64,000 nucleotides of DNA from Nostoc sp. S4 (GCA_029379225.1 JAQYWR010000005.1:152210-216209); one strand, 5' to 3'. Shown: positions 7,762-18,217, numbered from the stretch's first letter. Notes: a model not told the origin generated them from the letters alone. Translations and numbers: made by a program.

Positions 7762-10353
7762 AGTTATTACCAGTTGCCGTCAATTATCAAATGTAGGCAA
7801 AATTCTTTTTTGCAACTGTTTTTAAATCCTGATACATCAGGATACACAACTGCAAAATTAATTAGTCCTAGAAGGTTAATTAAATATTTATGTGGTGTGC
7901 AAATAATGCTAAAAATTACTTCGCTAATATCCTTAGAAATTAGCACATTATTGGTATCTTTACTGAGCTGATACAGCAGATTTCAAACAAAGTAAAATAT
8001 ATAACGCATTCGTCTGGTAAACAGGTATTTGGAGCGCCAGATAGCTTGCAGCGCTTAAACTTCTCTCTCTATTCCGATCTCCGCTGTAACAACCAAATCT
8101 CAAGGTTAATGGTCTTCACTTGGAATAAAAATAAAAAGTCTGAGCTATATCACGTGATTTTTATTATATCTATCCAGCAAATCTTGCAGCTAAGCTGTAC
8201 TACAAAGTTAGCAGAGTAAGAGCCTCTACAAATAGTAAACAACTTTGACAAAATTAGCTCTCAGACATAGCTGTTATTTGCTCTAATAAACAGCAATAAA
8301 ACAATTTTTGATTTTTAATTTTGGATTGATTACGCTCACCAAGGGTGCAGACACTAAAAATCAAAATCGTCAGGGTCATTGGTAAAACACTTAAACCAGT
8401 AAGTATTTTACTGGTTAAATTATAAAATTAGACAGACTTTCCTAAAGCCCAGTGCAATAATGGTATTTATTAAGACCATTCGCCCCTGGTTGATGGTAAT
8501 AGGCAAACACTTTCGAGCCTTCGGGTAGCCCTTATTTTGATTGATTTTGCTAAATTCTGCAATACGGCTTTTAAGGTCAACCTACTCAAAGTTTTGATTA
8601 CCAAAAAGAGGTTGAATCTTGTTTCATTAATTAAAGTCTAAAAACAGTCAAGGCCAGGTGTGAGTGAGTACAAATCTACTTCTGATTCTATCCTAAAACT
8701 AGTTATTTTTTCATCAGTAGATAATGATATATTTGAACCTATTTTAAATAAAACTTACACAAAAAAGCGACAGTTATTCAATCCTTTTCTCTACTCTTAC
8801 TTATTTAAAAATATTTCCATATTTAGTCAATAGTTTTTACCAAAAATTAACAAGAACTTTATAAAAATTGGATATTGCACCTTGACAAAAAAATAATGAT
8901 TTTACTTATGAAATTTTATGCTTAAAAATAATAGTTAATTTAAAATTAACGCTCGAATTTCATTATTGGAGATATAGGTATTCTATCTAATTTTTGAATA
9001 CAACTAATATCCGCTTTAATTTTCTATAAGCTACTTGTATTTTGCCCGCGTAGACGCTAAATTCAAAAATCAAAGCAGATTAGATAAATTATTTACTAAT
9101 AAGTACAATATAATCATTCAATTTATAGTAAGTTTACATCTGTCGATAGAAATAAAAAGACATCTATTAATATCTGCTATATTTCGTATATCTATATCTA
9201 TCTTGAGGATGAAAATAATTTTAATTGCTGGGAAACGTTGCTAATATTTCTCAAAGTTCTAGCTGAAAAATCTAACTATAGTCGAATGTAATTTTAGATA
9301 AGTAGTAATATTTAAACATTCTTAGAGGCTGGGGTTAGAATCAAGAGTTATTAGCACCAAGCTTTGCAAGTTTAAATCTAAGAAAGCCAGAAGCTACTAA
9401 TTCAAGCCTAGTTACACTATTCTCTGATTCATTAGCTACATAGCATACATACAGCACTTTTCTTTTAGATGAGGTACAAAGTTACAGGTTTTGAGGCAGG
9501 AGGCAGAAACTCTTTATATTTGATACGTGAGTCCTACGCTTTGTACCTCATTTACTTGCAAACTGCTGTAACCCTGTTGTGTCACTCTCCGAAAACATTT
9601 GCCATTTGTGAATTCTAGAGCTTTTATCTACTAAGTGTAGGCGTAGCCCACCGCAGGCATCGCGCGATTTTTTCTCATAATAAATGCAAGACCTATTTTT
9701 TCCTAATAAGAAAGCCTGTATTGACCGACCGATAAAGCTTTCAGAGATTCGCTGCTCTGAAAGTGATAGAAGAGGGGTAAGGGACTTCCAATTAAAAAAA
9801 TATTCCATCGCTTTGAGGGCAGGGGAGCAGGGAGCAGGGGGGAAGCAGGTCGTTTTGAAAGAGCGAAATTGGATAATTTATTTTCTGGAATTCCCTAATA
9901 CCCTCTCAAATAGATATTAGTTTTTCTGATAATATATTTTAATTAGATAGAATTTATTAATTTATAAGCTCTTGCACCATTCTCAATAATCGATGAGTTA
10001 TGGTGTAACTCCCATAATGTAGGAAAACCAGTACATTGGAGCGATTAAACTCCAAATAAAATAATTTTCTTGCCTATCAGGAAATGACTGAAGACAAATT
10101 GTAGTAAAAGTAGAAACTAAATCAGGAACCAAAACCTCTGGAAATTCCAGGGTTTTTTTTTGGATTGCGCTTTTTTATGTGGAAGCGAGCCGATCCACAC
10201 ACTTCCATGAAAATTTTAAGTAGGCGATCGCCAACGACAAGCTCCTACCTATGTTGAGCATTCGACAATTTAGCAATGAAGCAGCAAAAATTGTCACAAC
10301 CCGTTAGTCAACTGGAGTAAGCTAAATTTAAGTTTGAGCGACTGGGAGTGGAG
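7762..10353. other. Gene-poor AT-rich stretch
   Basis: About 2.6 kb without a convincing gene. The open frames here (up to about 86 codons) have no recognisable domain and no good ribosome site. Visible structure: a hairpin at 8394-8416 (AACCAGTAA paired with TTACTGGTT, 5-nt loop), a miniature element at 9450-9570, a dispersed-repeat fragment near 9640-9670 (GCGTAGCCCACCGCAGGCATCGC), a G-rich repeat near 9820-9845, and a T-run after a CTGG-rich hairpin near 10135-10165. It would contain the promoter of the exporter cluster. Confidence 0.6.
9450..9570. mobile_element. Miniature inverted-repeat element (MITE), copy A
   Basis: A 121-bp non-coding element bounded by TACAGCAC...TGCTGTA, with a second inner inverted pair ATGAGGTACAAAG / CTTTGTACCTCAT. 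Outer and inner motifs together form roughly 30-bp imperfect terminal repeats. The interior carries the GGCAGGAGGCAG repeat and AAACTCTTTAT. The same ends and interior blocks recur in inverted orientation at 18776-18927. The TA at each end fits a TA target duplication, proved for copy B. Confidence 0.82.
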
Positions 10354-11001
10354 ATGATGTTGTTGGAACTAAAGCGCATCCATGTTCCACCGGGACAAAG
10401 AGTGCTACTGCAAGATGTAACCTGGCAGGAATTAGAAACAATTCTAGAGGAATTAGGGGAACACCGTGCAGCACGAATCGCTTATGACAGGGGAACATTA
10501 GAGATTATGGCACCACTGCCAGAACATGAATATGACAAAGAAATTATAAGCGATTTAGTCAAAGCGCTTCTCGAAGAGTTAAATACTGAGTTCATCAGCC
10601 TTGGTTCTACAACTTTTAAAAATGAAGCAATGGCTCAAGGTATAGAACCCGACCAGTGTTTTTATGTAAAAAATGAATCAAAGGTTCGTGGAAAGAAGCG
10701 GCTGGATTTAACAGTAGACCCCCCTCCAGATTTAGCTCTAGAAATTGATATTACTTCTCGCACTCATCCGGATATTTATCAAGCACTAAAAGTACCTGAA
10801 CTTTGGCGTTTTGAACGAGGAAAGCTCCAAATTAGTATTCTGCAAGATGGGCATTATATAGAGTCTGAGCAAAGTTTAAACTTTCCTTTATTTCCCCTAA
10901 TTGAAGCAATTCCTGAATATTTGAACCAAAGTGTAACAGTAGGCAGAAATGCAACACTTAAAGCTTTTCGTGCTTGGGTACAAAAGCAGATACAGCAGTG
11001 A
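10354..11001 (+). CDS. Uma2-family (DUF820) putative endonuclease
   Basis: About 215 residues of the Uma2 family, a PD-(D/E)XK nuclease-like family expanded in cyanobacteria. Landmarks: VTWQELETILEELGEH, IAYDRGTLEIMAPLPEHE, the core EPDQCFYV, DLTVDPPPDLALEIDITS with the expected acidic residues, and the C-terminal FRAWVQKQI. I chose the ATG at 10354 because GGGAG lies five bases upstream; an in-frame GTG at 10348 is the alternative. Its function is unknown; the nuclease role comes from fold assignments. A relic of a close paralogue lies at 20876-20965, and a second intact but divergent Uma2 is at 23457-24164. Confidence 0.88.
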   Translation: MMLLELKRIHVPPGQRVLLQDVTWQELETILEELGEHRAARIAYDRGTLEIMAPLPEHEYDKEIISDLVKALLEELNTEFISLGSTTFKNEAMAQGIEPDQCFYVKNESKVRGKKRLDLTVDPPPDLALEIDITSRTHPDIYQALKVPELWRFERGKLQISILQDGHYIESEQSLNFPLFPLIEAIPEYLNQSVTVGRNATLKAFRAWVQKQIQQ

Positions 11002-11074
11002 TGACCTATACTGCCATTATTAAGTAGGTTAACATTGAAAAATGTAATCTAAAATCTTTGCGATTACTTCTCTA

Positions 11075-11127
11075 CGAGACGCTTTGCGTAGCTTGCTTCC
11101 ACGTTCGCGTAGCGTCCCGCAGGGAAG
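11075..11127. repeat. Dispersed repeat fragment abutting the ISH3 element
   Basis: A GC-richer block (CGAGACGCTTTGCGTAGC, then TTCGCGTAGCGTCCCGCAGG) of the short repeat type scattered through Nostoc gaps. Related blocks occur here near 12978-13060, 21005-21050 and 32488-32525. Confidence 0.65.
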
Positions 11128-11133
11128 TGATAC

Positions 11134-12592
11134 AACCAGTAAACCAAAAAGTTTTTCGCTCTTTGCGAACGCTAATCCCAACTACTTAAGTCAAGGTGCT
11201 ATATGCTACTAAAACTCTCAATGATTTTTATACTCCTCTCAAAGGTTTCAAAAAATGAAATGATGGAAGTAGTGTGTAGGATATTGGCTAAAATTAATTG
11301 ACTTTTTTATCAGAACAACTGGCAATAACAGATTCAGAAACCCTGAATGAAGTTATTGAGTGTTTACTAGAAAACTTCTCGATTGAGACTCAAGGAGTAT
11401 GTGACCAACAAACTTTATTTGAGATTCTTATCAAGGCAGCTAGCAGTGGAGACAGTATTGAAAATACAGCCAAGCTATTAAAGAAGGTTCCCACAGCTAA
11501 CGATATTAGATATCATCTCAAGAAAATCAACAATTTTGAAGAACTAGAGGCGCAAATAAATCAGGCATTGAAAAGTCGAATTCCTTTAGGGTTAAAAAAA
11601 GGGTGTTTAAAAATAGCGATTGATTTAAATTTAATTTGCTATTATGGGAAGCCAACATTAGAGGAATTACCGTACATATATCGAAGTAAAGCTCAATCTG
11701 GTACTTATTCATTTTACGCCTATGCTACCTTATATGTTATTAGCAAAAACAAGCGTGTAACTCTTGCATTGAGAGGTGTACGGCGATTAGATACGGCTTT
11801 GTTGCTATAATTACTTATTTATTGGCAGAACTTGAATCCCTGAGAATAAATATAAAAAAACTCTACCTAGATAGAGGCTTTTTTAATACTTCTGTAATTC
11901 GCTGGTTGCAGGCATTAGATATTCCATTTCTCATGCCTGCTATCAAAACAGGTAAATCAGCAGGGATTAAGCAATTGCTCAAGGAGAAAAAAAGTTATAA
12001 GACCACCTATACAATCACCAGAAGCCTAGATGATTCAGTTACATTTGATTTATGGATTATCTGCAAGTATGGAAAGGGAAAGCGTAAGAAACATGGAGTG
12101 CAATACTTTATTTATGTTGCTTATAAAGTCAAAACAAATTTAAATTACATTTATGAAGATTATCGAAAAAGATTTGGTATTGAAACTAGTTATCGACTCC
12201 AAAATATCTGTCGAATTAAAACTAATAATAAAAAGCCTGCTTTGAGATTACTATTCGTTGGCATATCTTTTCTTCTAGTTAATATTTGGCTGAATATCCT
12301 TTGGCTCAGAATTAGTCGTAAAAGAAAAGGTAGTCGATTAATTTATCGCACACTTTTCGTACTCAAACAGATGTTGGCCTTTTTATCTCAATCGCTACAG
12401 CGTAAATATCAAGTAGTTGAAAGCATTTATATTCCCACAGGTTAGTACTAATAGTTTATCGAGCAAGCTAATCATAAGTAATCATAATCTATACTATGTC
12501 TGCTGGCTAGAGAATTGTGGCTCAAAAAGTATCAAAACATATAAGTATTTCAGCGATCCCTCTTTGGAGAAAAACTTTTTGGTTTACTGGTT
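11134..12592 (+). mobile_element. ISH3-family insertion sequence, inactivated
   Basis: The element is bounded by a near-perfect 24-bp inverted repeat: AACCAGTAAACCAAAAAG followed by TTTTTC at 11134-11157, and its complement at 12569-12592. The total of 1459 bp and a central transposase frame fit the ISH3 group. No matching direct repeat flanks the ends. The right end abuts the surviving half of a recombinase gene, while the left flank is dispersed-repeat DNA, so the site has been rearranged since insertion. Confidence 0.82.
11298..12445 (+). pseudogene. ISH3-family transposase, frameshifted
   Basis: Two frames together give a nearly full transposase of about 380 residues. The first part (11298-11810) ends LRGVRRLDTALLL; the second frame continues from about 11807 as ITYLLAELESLRINIKKLYLDRGFF. 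Motifs fit the ISH3 group of DDE transposases: AIDLNLICYYG, PYIYRSKAQSGTYSF, KLYLDRGFF and a late YRKRFGIETSYRL block. The join needs a -1 shift near CTATAA, where no slippery heptamer is visible, so I read it as a disabling mutation. The left frame has no good start; the TTG at 11298 is only the first in-frame candidate. Confidence 0.82.
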
Positions 12593-12967
12593 ACGGGGAA
12601 ACGAAATAAAACCAGGACTATTAGTCTCGATCCGGAGACTAGTGAGGTGTTACTGGATTACCGTGGGGATGCAGGCAACGATCAGCCGGTGTTTCCTAGT
12701 CCTAGTCGGCGGGACAGGGGTAAACCTCTAAGCGATCGCGGGTTGCGACTGATGATGGAGGAAATTTCTGCTTGTGCCTTAATTCAGTTCAGCGCCCACT
12801 TTCTGCGCCACACCCACGCAACGCTGGCTAAAAAAAATGGAGCTTCTGATTTTGACTTGCAAGCAGATTTGGGCCATGCTTCCCCGGCGACAACTGCAAA
12901 GTACATTCACCATGTCGGGCGTGTTGGGACTTCTCACGCACTGCGTAGAAAAAGCAAACATCGGTAA
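12593..12967 (+). pseudogene. Tyrosine recombinase/phage integrase, C-terminal half only
   Basis: The frame runs from the edge of the ISH3 repeat: TGKRNKTRTISLDPETSEVLLDYRG, then the catalytic half with HFLRHTHATLAKK (His and second Arg), a DLGHAS block (His) and TTAKYIHH (Tyr nucleophile). The N-terminal DNA-binding half and the first catalytic Arg region are missing, so it cannot be functional alone. The next gene is a plasmid- or island-type DNA-binding protein (13177-13701), so the pair probably came from one integrative element. GC content is higher than in its neighbours. Confidence 0.85.
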
Positions 12968-12977
12968 AAAATAAAAA

Positions 12978-12999
12978 AGCGTAGGCGTACCCCTACGCT
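12978..12999. terminator. Hairpin after the recombinase remnant
   Basis: AGCGTAGG (12978-12985) pairs with CCTACGCT (12992-12999) a few bases after the stop codon. The sequence also belongs to the dispersed repeat type that continues to about 13060 (CTACGCGTAGC, GGCATCGCCTCCGCC), so it may be only a repeat and not a dedicated terminator. Confidence 0.4.
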
Positions 13000-13145
13000 T
13001 AAGCAAGCTACGCGTAGCATCTCACTCCAGAAGGCATCGCCTCCGCCGGGCGGTTAGGTCATCGCACTCATACGCTCATCATGATAGTGTCAAGGTAGTT
13101 ATCAAGATGGAAACACGCTCAGTTGTTCCTGTCCGCGGATAAGTT

Positions 13146-13178
13146 TACCTAGATAATACCTAGACATTACCTAGATAT
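13146..13178 (+). promoter_or_regulatory. Three 11-bp direct repeats overlapping a start codon (candidate operator)
   Basis: TACCTAGATAA, TACCTAGACAT and TACCTAGATAT follow one another without spacing at 13146, 13157 and 13168; the last covers the first bases of the ATG at 13177. The 11-bp period puts each copy on the same face of the helix. Short direct repeats beside the start of their own gene are typical operators of ribbon-helix-helix proteins. Confidence 0.6.
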
Positions 13179-13701
13179 GAGCAATACAGGGAGAACAAAG
13201 AAGCTAGCATCTTTCAACTATGACCAAAAGATGTGGGAGCAGTTTATCGCCTGTTGCAACTTGAAAGGCACGACGGCAACAGCAACGCTCACCCGTTTTA
13301 TTGAGCTACACCTAGATGGTTCTCTAGATGAGCTTGATGCAATTGCTGGTAATGAAGATAAACGTTTGGACTCTTTAGAACAAAAAACTGAAGAGATAAC
13401 AGCCCAAATGAAACAATTTGCTGAGGCTATTATTAAAATTCAAAATCATCTCAACAACCAACCGAAGCGGCGGAATAAATCGTACAACAACAATTCATAT
13501 TATCAAGGGCAAACTCCTCGAATCCAACCGCTAACGGAAGAAGGTTTAGCTTCAAGACTTGGTGTAAGTGTAGAAACTATATGCGAGCAGCGAATTAATC
13601 TGCCACCACCGCTTTTTGTGGGATGGTGCAAAGGCAAGGATAGAGCAGGGTTAGGGTGGGAATTTAATCAGGATACGGGACTATATTATCCGGCAAGTTA
13701 G
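13177..13701 (+). CDS. Putative ribbon-helix-helix DNA-binding protein of a mobile element
   Basis: A 174-residue protein of unknown function. The N-terminus (about 1-50: TKKLASFNYDQKMWEQFIA, then KGTTATATLTRFIELHLDG) has the strand-helix-helix spacing of RHH regulators. A coiled coil follows (about 58-95), then a basic Asn-rich linker (PKRRNKSYNNNS) and a C-terminal segment (about 115-174: TEEGLASRLGVSVETICEQR, ending GWEFNQDTGLYYPAS). Similar proteins occur on cyanobacterial plasmids and islands. It sits just after a recombinase remnant and overlaps its presumed operator repeats. A partition or copy-control role is possible, but the sequence does not show it. Confidence 0.65.
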   Translation: MSNTGRTKKLASFNYDQKMWEQFIACCNLKGTTATATLTRFIELHLDGSLDELDAIAGNEDKRLDSLEQKTEEITAQMKQFAEAIIKIQNHLNNQPKRRNKSYNNNSYYQGQTPRIQPLTEEGLASRLGVSVETICEQRINLPPPLFVGWCKGKDRAGLGWEFNQDTGLYYPAS

Positions 13702-13761
13702 AATTTTTATTAATTTTAATAATTTCTGAATTTAGACTGAATACTTCAGAGATTGCAGTTA

Positions 13762-15710
13762 TTAATTTAATCCGGAACAGGTGAAAGCTGCCCAATAATA
13801 AGGATGAGAGAAAGGTTTAGATTCTCGACAAAAAAGTTCTAAATCTTTTTTTGCTTGATAAATCAATTTTCCGATTTTGTCGTATTTTTTGTATTCTTCA
13901 TTACATTGTTCGTATAATAGGGAACTATGTGGATGACTATCCCGTTCTTTTTGAATTTTTTTACGTAGCATGTCAGTTTCCTTGAGTTTCTGCGTCAAAA
14001 AATAACTTAACTTAGGTTTGTAAATTGTGGTAAGAGTTTCACCTGTAAGGGTACGCAGTTCAAATTGAGCTTGTCTGATTGATTGCAGTCGCTTGTTTCC
14101 CTGATGTCGGGATTGATAGTAAAATACTGAAAAGAGTGCTGTTGCCAAGTCATTTACTGCCCAGAGTGTACTGATACACTTTTAGCACCAGCACAAAGGA
14201 AAGCTGTTGAAAAAGTGAGAATATCGTCAGTTATTTCAGTCACACTTAAACCAGTTTCACAGCAAGATAGAAATACATCTTTTAACTGGGGATTGCGCCA
14301 ACTTGGAGTTAATAACTGACTTAATGTAATACAGCCATCTCCTAAAAATAATACGGATTCTAGAGGATTATCGAGCCGCGAGCGCGCGTGATGACTAGAA
14401 TGAATTACTTGGACTTTTTGTATCAGTTGACGATAGTTGCTGACACTAGCTTCTTGACTACCTTTTAAACGTTGATGATTAGGAATATTATATAAATTTG
14501 CTAGTTGTTCTCCTTCCCAACTAGCGTAAGGTAAATCTTCAGTAGCATCTTCAACAATACCGTAATTCAAATGGTTACCCGTTGAGGTACGATTATGACA
14601 AAATTCTAAAATTTGGCAGCTAGGAACATAACGAATGAGAAATTTATCTCCCAAATATTGATTTTCTCCAATTAGTAAAGTAGCAAAAGGAATTTGATGT
14701 AATGCTAAATGAGGAACAAGAATCAATTCATCAATATTTTTCAGATGTTGTGCAATTAAATTATTTAAGTTTAAGACTTCGGCAAGTTCTGCTATTAAAA
14801 AACTAAATTGCTCTTTTCAAGTATCTTTGTGATGAACATATTGCCCTAACCAGTGAGTTAAAATCGATGATTGTAAAGTCTCAAATCCCAAGTCAGTGCA
14901 AGTGTGCAAAGTAATTTGACTCTGGCGGATGATAAAGATATGAGTGTCATTCGAGGTAGTATAAAAACTCAGAATAGCCGTGGTGGGTAGGTCAATTAAC
15001 TGCTGTATAGATGATAAATTTATAGGACTTACTTGAATTTGACCAGCCAAGACAGGATCGAGACGGCGCATTTGTTCCCAAATTTGCTGTTTGTCAGCTT
15101 CCAAATCTGCAATTATTTGATTATGAGCTTCGATAGCAGCACAGTTCTGTGGGCTTTTACCGAGTTTACTACCATCAAATTTACTGCTATTATTATACTG
15201 TCTTAGTTCATTATCAATTTGCCGCTGTATAGCTTCAAAATCTTGTAAATACTGTTGAATTTCATCAGGAATTTCACCATCTGAATAAAGGTCATTACTG
15301 GCAATTAAATCTACGAGTCGTTTTGAGCGAGAACGTTCGACATATTCAACTGCTTTATTCAGTTGTTTATTATTAATACAAGCTTGCACGATATTTTCGT
15401 AAATATGGAGAGAATTAGCTAAAATTTCTTGACGACGTGAATCGGAAATTACCCAAGTGCGACTAGTTTCTACAGCTTCAATAGCTACACTATAACCCCT
15501 AATAGCTTCAGCCCAATCACCAATCATAAAAGCAGTGTTTCCCAGGGTTTGTCCTACTTTTAGGCATTCATTAGGGAAAGCGGTGGGAGTGAAGATTTTT
15601 AAAGCTGAATGATAACAGCTAATCGCTTCTTCTATTTGCTCTTGTTCTAAGAAGACATTTCCTAAATTCATCTGAGCCATAGCCCACTGTCGCGGAAATT
15701 CTTTTTTGGT
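13762..15710 (-). pseudogene. TPR-CHAT (caspase-like) protein, broken by stop, frameshift and 5' loss
   Basis: Reading on the minus strand: TPR repeats (FPRQWAMAQMNLGNVF..., AEAIRGYSVAIEAVETS), a linker with SRSKRLVDLIAS, then a CHAT protease domain. An in-frame TGA at 14817-14819 (after HHKDT, before KEQFSFLIAEL) interrupts it where the family usually has Trp. The frame then continues through ILVPHLALHQIPFATLL, VIHSSHHARS (His region) and DVFLSCCETGLS (Cys region). A one-base shift near 14160 breaks the STLWAVNDLATALFSVFYY segment, whose second half lies in the frame ending at 13762. The 5' end stops at the IS630 element and does not resume beyond it. Confidence 0.85.
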
Positions 15711-16856
15711 TATACCATTTCACGAAAAGCCTGATACAAATAAAGCCGATAAAATAAAATCCCACCCTGCAATAGATTTAACTTGAGAAGCTGTCAATTT
15801 ACCTAGCTGTTTCCACACAGCTTCTCGCAATTCATCTAAGGTTTGAAAACATTCCCATTTCAAAGTCTTCTTGATTTCTTTCCATAGTCTTTCAATTGGA
15901 TTTACATCTGGTGTATGGGGAGGTTGGAACAAGAGAATTATATTGCCCGGAACTCGTAAATAATTGCGCTCCGTGAAACGCTCCATTATCAACTTGGATG
16001 ATATGTATTTCTTCTGGATACAAGGCTGCAAACTTTTCTAAAAACATTTCAAAACATACTGTATCCAAATGTGAGAATTCCAGGGCAAAGTTATCACCAG
16101 TTAATGGTTCTACAACTCCATAGATATAAAAGTTATCTCGCTTCCACTGCGTCAAACCAACTGGTTTGACTCCGGTCAGTGTTATCAATTTTCCCGTTAT
16201 AGTTTGAAGACCAAACCTACTTTCATCTCCACACCAATAACGTACTTTACGATGTTGTTCTAACGGTGATATTAAGTAATTTTTTATTAACTCTAGCCAG
16301 GAAGGAAGTTTTTTTAAAGTCTTCTTCTATGCCCTTGTGTTGTTTTATGCTACGTGGACGCGGTACTTTTAATTTTGCTTTTAGTTTGTAACGCACAACT
16401 TCATGCACAACTTTATAAAATGCTTTGATTCCTTCAGACGCTAAAAGCCATGTCTGGACTTCCTGATAGCTTTTAAACCCTTCAGCAACAGACAGTTGTT
16501 TTTTGATTAGCGATCGCACCTCCGGGGGAATAGTTTTTGGTCGTCCTGGACTTTTACCCAGTTCGAGCAACGTGCTTAACCCGCCTTCTCTATAGCGTTT
16601 TAACCACCTCTGCACAGTCATTCGCCCTCTCTCTGCCTAGCACTACTGCTAAGTGCTGCACTGTTTCTACTTGTCGCGTCTTGAGTAAATACAATGCCTG
16701 TATTCGTTCTTTCCCATATCCAGTTTTTTGCTGTCTCAATAGCTCTTGAAGTTCAGCAATTGTTTCTTTTATCTCTAGTTTGAGAACCCTACACACTGTT
16801 TTTCATGAGTAATGCACCTGCAATTATATGTATCACACTTTTAGTGAAACGGTATA
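15711..16856 (-). mobile_element. IS630-family insertion sequence, inactivated
   Basis: A 1146-bp element with 27-bp imperfect inverted repeats: TATACCATTTCACGAAAAG... at 15711-15737 and TATACCGTTTCACTAAAAG... read inward on the other strand from 16856. IS630 elements target TA, and the ends here begin with TA. At the CHAT-gene side, fusing TATACC to the flank gives the codons YTKKEFPRQW, consistent with insertion inside that gene. Confidence 0.88.
15720..16796 (-). pseudogene. IS630-family transposase, multiply frameshifted
   Basis: Four overlapping pieces on the minus strand cover a whole transposase of about 350 residues. They are an N-terminal HTH part (16796-16590, TVQHLAVVLGRERA), a second HTH (16621-16247, TVQRWLKRYREGGLSTLLE, KSPGRPKTIPPEVRSLI), a middle part with the first Asp in CGDESRFGL and the second in IIQVDNGAFH, and a C-terminal part (16031-15720) with PHTPDVNPIERLWKEIK holding the catalytic Glu. 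Frame changes occur near 16610, 16310 and 15970. All three catalytic residues survive but no single frame spans them. Confidence 0.88.
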
Positions 16857-17272
16857 AGACCAACTTTGCCTAAAACAGAACCCAGGCAGCACCCCTCAAA
16901 GAAGCTACAACCCTGATTATTTTATTAAAAATTTATTTGACTTTGCCTAAAAGAATATAAACTAGGCAATGTTTAACAGTTGTTAGAAAGCTTGCTGTGT
17001 CTACTTTTTGGCCTTAGCGTAAGTTCTTGCATAGATGCTATGAGAACGCCGTTATCTTTAATTAACACTTATCTGCTCTTGGCTACAAGTTCCAAAACGC
17101 GATCGCTACCGTTGGCAAAACTCTGATGGATAGGGATGGCGATCGCATCTGGCATCCAGAACAACATACTTACCACAAGCTTAATGGCTGCAATCCATCC
17201 CTTGAATTAACGAGCTAAAACTTGAACCATAGCGATTCTCTGAATTGTTCAAAAGTTTTCTGAAAGCTTGGA
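16857..17272. other. Gene-free gap with a short coding-like remnant
   Basis: Mostly unassignable. ACTTTGCCTAAAA occurs twice (about 16864 and 16940). On the minus strand about 40 codons ending at 17069 read coding-like (LFWMPDAIAIPIHQSFANG, SDRVLELVAKSR) and contain two HIP1-type sites. I do not recognise the protein; it may be the tail of a lost gene. Confidence 0.4.
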
Positions 17273-18217
17273 TCAAGATGGATGAACGACTTGTAAAACG
17301 AGCTTACCGCGAGGATGACCGTGTTGACTAACTTCCTGTGCTTTGGCGGCTTCTGCTAGTTCAAAAATCTGTTCAACAGACACTTTGATCGGTCCGTCAT
17401 CAATTAATTGAGCAATCTGCTGTAGCTGGGAATTCGCTCTAAGATTGGCGAAAACAGGAACTGCTTGAATGCCATGCGGAATGCCCGATTGAGGCACACC
17501 GACTGTCGAAACCAAAACTCCACCAGGACGGATGATCTGCCACGATCGCGCCTGCGTTTCTCCACCGACCAAATCAAGCACTACATCTATATCTTTCACT
17601 TGTTCCTCAAATGCTTGGGCAGCATAGTCGATCGCTCGATCGGCACCCAGATTTTTCACATCGTTAAGGTTCGCCGCCGATGCCGTTGCAATTACTCGTG
17701 CGCTCTTCCACTTGGCAAGCTGAATCGCATAGCGACCCACTCCGCCCGCGCCACCGTGAATCAGCACGCTCTGCCCTGGTTGGAGATTTGCTCCATCAAA
17801 CAGCGACTGCCATGCAGTTATTGCCACAATTGGGACAGACGCTGCGTGAAGGTAGTCGAGAGTTTTCGGCATCGGCGCGATCGCGTCTGCATAGCCCAGC
17901 GCATATTCGGCGTAGGCTCCCGAAAGCATCATGTCTGCTGTTCCATAAACGGCTTGTCCAGGTTGGAGTGTGTTTACGCCATCGCCAACACTCGTGACAA
18001 CGCCAGCAACATCAGCGCCAACAATCACGGGCAACGAATAATCATATACTTGTTTGAAAAACCCTTCACGAATCTTCCAATCGATCGGGTTCACGCCTGC
18101 TGCATAAACTTGAATGAGTACTTCCCCTGATTTAGGTTCAGGGCGAGGTACTTCGTCGAACTTGAGGTTTTCAGATCCTCCATAAGCATGAATTCGGATT
18201 GCTTTCATCATTTCCAT
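17273..18217 (-). CDS. NADP-dependent, zinc-independent medium-chain oxidoreductase
   Basis: A 314-residue member of the quinone-oxidoreductase branch of the medium-chain dehydrogenase/reductase superfamily. It has the N-terminal GroES-like domain (AAGVNPIDWKIREGFF, VIVGADVAGVVTSVG) without structural-zinc cysteines and a Rossmann domain with HGGAGGVGRYAIQLAKW as nucleotide-binding motif. It probably reduces quinones or enones in the cytosol with NADPH. TAGGAG lies nine bases before the ATG at 18217, supporting that start. GC content is clearly higher than in the flanking DNA, which suggests transfer. Its neighbours are decayed genes; the LysR gene at 19669 is the nearest possible regulator. 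Confidence 0.93.
   Translation of the reverse strand: MEMMKAIRIHAYGGSENLKFDEVPRPEPKSGEVLIQVYAAGVNPIDWKIREGFFKQVYDYSLPVIVGADVAGVVTSVGDGVNTLQPGQAVYGTADMMLSGAYAEYALGYADAIAPMPKTLDYLHAASVPIVAITAWQSLFDGANLQPGQSVLIHGGAGGVGRYAIQLAKWKSARVIATASAANLNDVKNLGADRAIDYAAQAFEEQVKDIDVVLDLVGGETQARSWQIIRPGGVLVSTVGVPQSGIPHGIQAVPVFANLRANSQLQQIAQLIDDGPIKVSVEQIFELAEAAKAQEVSQHGHPRGKLVLQVVHPS

Noticed and set aside
8394..8416. Hairpin AACCAGTAA/TTACTGGTT as terminator or small RNA end
   Set aside because: No U-run follows and no gene ends nearby; left only as a note in the gap entry.
7774..9920. Several small open frames (60-86 codons) in the gap upstream of the exporter cluster as possible precursor peptides
   Set aside because: None shows a double-glycine leader, a Nif11-type leader, a Cys/Ser/Thr-rich core or a good ribosome site. 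A precursor elsewhere remains possible.
11298..12445. Programmed frameshift in the ISH3 transposase
   Set aside because: No slippery heptamer or downstream stimulator is visible at the junction, so a disabling mutation is simpler.
15711..16856. Reconstruction of a full TPR-CHAT gene across the IS630 element
   Set aside because: The sequence beyond the right end of the element has stops and no TPR-like pattern in the matching frame, so the 5' part cannot be recovered.
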